Source: Virgibacillus alimentarius (lineage in GTDB: Bacteria > Bacillota > Bacilli > Bacillales > Amphibacillaceae). From it: a stretch of 64,000 nucleotides of DNA. The position numbers were made by a program, and so were the translations under genes. The notes under the pieces are model-generated. The model worked only from the letters and a program-made list of their open reading frames with translations, made no database searches and was not told where the DNA came from. Location of the stretch: NCBI RefSeq assembly GCF_000709085.1, contig NZ_JFBD01000019.1:1-64000 (forward strand). The letters are read 5' to 3'. Shown one piece after another: positions 63,415 through 64,000 of this stretch. Position 1 is the stretch's first letter. Each line of letters begins with the position of its first letter.

Positions 63415-64000
63415 TTAGCAAAACGAATCGTTCGGGCTTGGATTTTTAAGTCCAAAGATTTTGCGGAAGTATAATCCGAAATAAGATCCTGCGAGTGCCA
63501 TAACCATCCATACCCAACCATGTAAACTAAATGAAGCAATTCCGCCGAAATAGGCACCAATATTACAACCAAATGCAAGTCTTGCACCATATCCCATTAA
63601 CAACCCGCCGATAATGGATGAAATAGCTACACCAGTTTTTATTTTTCCCGGTTTGAAATTACCTTGAAAAGAGGCAGCAATAAACGCACCAAGTATTATT
63701 CCAAAATTCATGACGCTGGTAGAATCGGCCAAAACAGTTTCCCGAAGTGCCTCTGTATTACCTTCCCAAAAAGACCAATTGGCAACATTGACCCCAAATA
63801 ATTGCAAAAATTTAGATCCCCAAAGTGAAAAAGCTGAAGTAATTCCCCACGGCTGACCTCGTATAGCAAGTGTAAAAGCATTAAGTAGAGCAAGTACAAC
63901 ACCAGCTGTAACGAGCGGCCAAGCGCCACGCCATAATTTCTTGAATCCACTTGTAGTAGCCAACGGCTTCATTTGAGGAGGATTTTTCTTTTTAGCAATT
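63415..64000 (-). CDS. YeeE/YedE family sulfur transporter, partial at window edge
   Basis: The frame is open to the window end, so the N-terminal half is outside. The visible 195 residues hold about five transmembrane segments and the second-half signature GARLAFGCNIGAYFGGIASF with the conserved cysteine of thiosulfate-type transporters (YeeE/TsuA). The internal ATG at 63972 has TCCTCCTCAA upstream on this strand but no ribosome binding site, supporting a longer protein. It probably imports a reduced sulfur compound. It is not related in sequence to its neighbours. Confidence 0.85.
   Translation of the reverse strand, partial: IAKKKNPPQMKPLATTSGFKKLWRGAWPLVTAGVVLALLNAFTLAIRGQPWGITSAFSLWGSKFLQLFGVNVANWSFWEGNTEALRETVLADSTSVMNFGIILGAFIAASFQGNFKPGKIKTGVAISSIIGGLLMGYGARLAFGCNIGAYFGGIASFSLHGWVWMVMALAGSYFGLYFRKIFGLKNPSPNDSFC

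Overview
The window is chromosomal DNA of a low-GC Gram-positive, spore-forming bacterium of the Bacillaceae, most like the Oceanobacillus/Virgibacillus/Lentibacillus group. This rests on the strong AGGAGG-type ribosome binding sites, many GTG/TTG starts, a small acid-soluble spore protein gene (sspO-like), a coat-associated DUF3231 protein, a PyrR-type attenuator, an UPF0182 giant membrane protein and the DUF4317/YfnB-type genes. No species can be named from sequence reading alone.

Layout. 1-3.3 kb: DUF3231 fragment, MFS exporter, YitT-type membrane protein, purU. 3.3-4.1 kb: a palindromic repeat plus a decayed IS110-like element whose non-coding end recurs, truncated, at 53.5 kb. 4.2-20.4 kb (all minus strand): the centrepiece, a bacterial microcompartment (BMC) operon. 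From 20.4 kb downwards it encodes a cyclic amidohydrolase (hydantoinase/allantoinase family), an isochorismatase-family amidase, UbiX, UbiD, three hexameric shell proteins (BMC-H), a 326-aa protein with an encapsulation-peptide-like N-terminus, a basic disordered linker and two divergent BMC-like repeats, a flavoprotein, the BMC-P vertex protein, adenine deaminase, a cyclase-family hydrolase, a DUF1989 protein, an M20 amidohydrolase and an SsnA/guanine-deaminase-like amidohydrolase. It continues, behind its own sigma-A promoter and a tandem glycine riboswitch, into glyA (serine hydroxymethyltransferase) and a lipoamide dehydrogenase. There is no aldehyde dehydrogenase, alcohol dehydrogenase or phosphotransacylase, so this is not a classical aldehyde metabolosome. 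The enzymes fit stepwise opening of a purine or hydantoin-like ring down to glycine, which the riboswitch would sense; that pathway is inference.

20.9-30.9 kb: a DUF2294 gene broken in an A10 tract, a methyltransferase, UPF0182, prfC with a start-stop element in its leader, a tandem repeat, a frameshifted lipoprotein gene, and an ABC exporter with a LytTR regulator that carries a degenerate ABC domain. 31.1-33.7 kb: a phage-type replication module (DnaB-like helicase, G39P-like loader/inhibitor, DnaD-like initiator, excisionase-type HTH). 33.9-38.6 kb: endonuclease IV, a nucleoside-gate (YjiH-like) transporter with an amidohydrolase, and a membrane beta-propeller protein. 39-43.6 kb: carAB behind a PyrR-like attenuator; CarA has lost its glutaminase cysteine and histidine. 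44-47.4 kb: a divergent large catalase, a ferritin-like/cupin fusion and sspO. 47.7-56.3 kb: a CPA1 antiporter, quinone oxidoreductase, DUF4317, YfnB-like HAD phosphatase, Bcr-type MFS exporter and ung. 56-63.2 kb: a second catabolic cluster (FmdB-like zinc ribbon, formamidase, GlcD-type oxidase, YjiH permease, class III aminotransferase, degenerate sigma-54-type regulator). The window ends inside a YeeE/YedE sulfur transporter gene.

Links between regions: formamidase, nitrogen-ring amidohydrolases, PurU and SHMT (one-carbon units), and an apparently ammonia-dependent carbamoyl-phosphate synthetase all deal with ammonia, formyl groups and glycine, so the window reads as a nitrogen-heterocycle and amide catabolism region. 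Coordination between them is not shown by the sequence.
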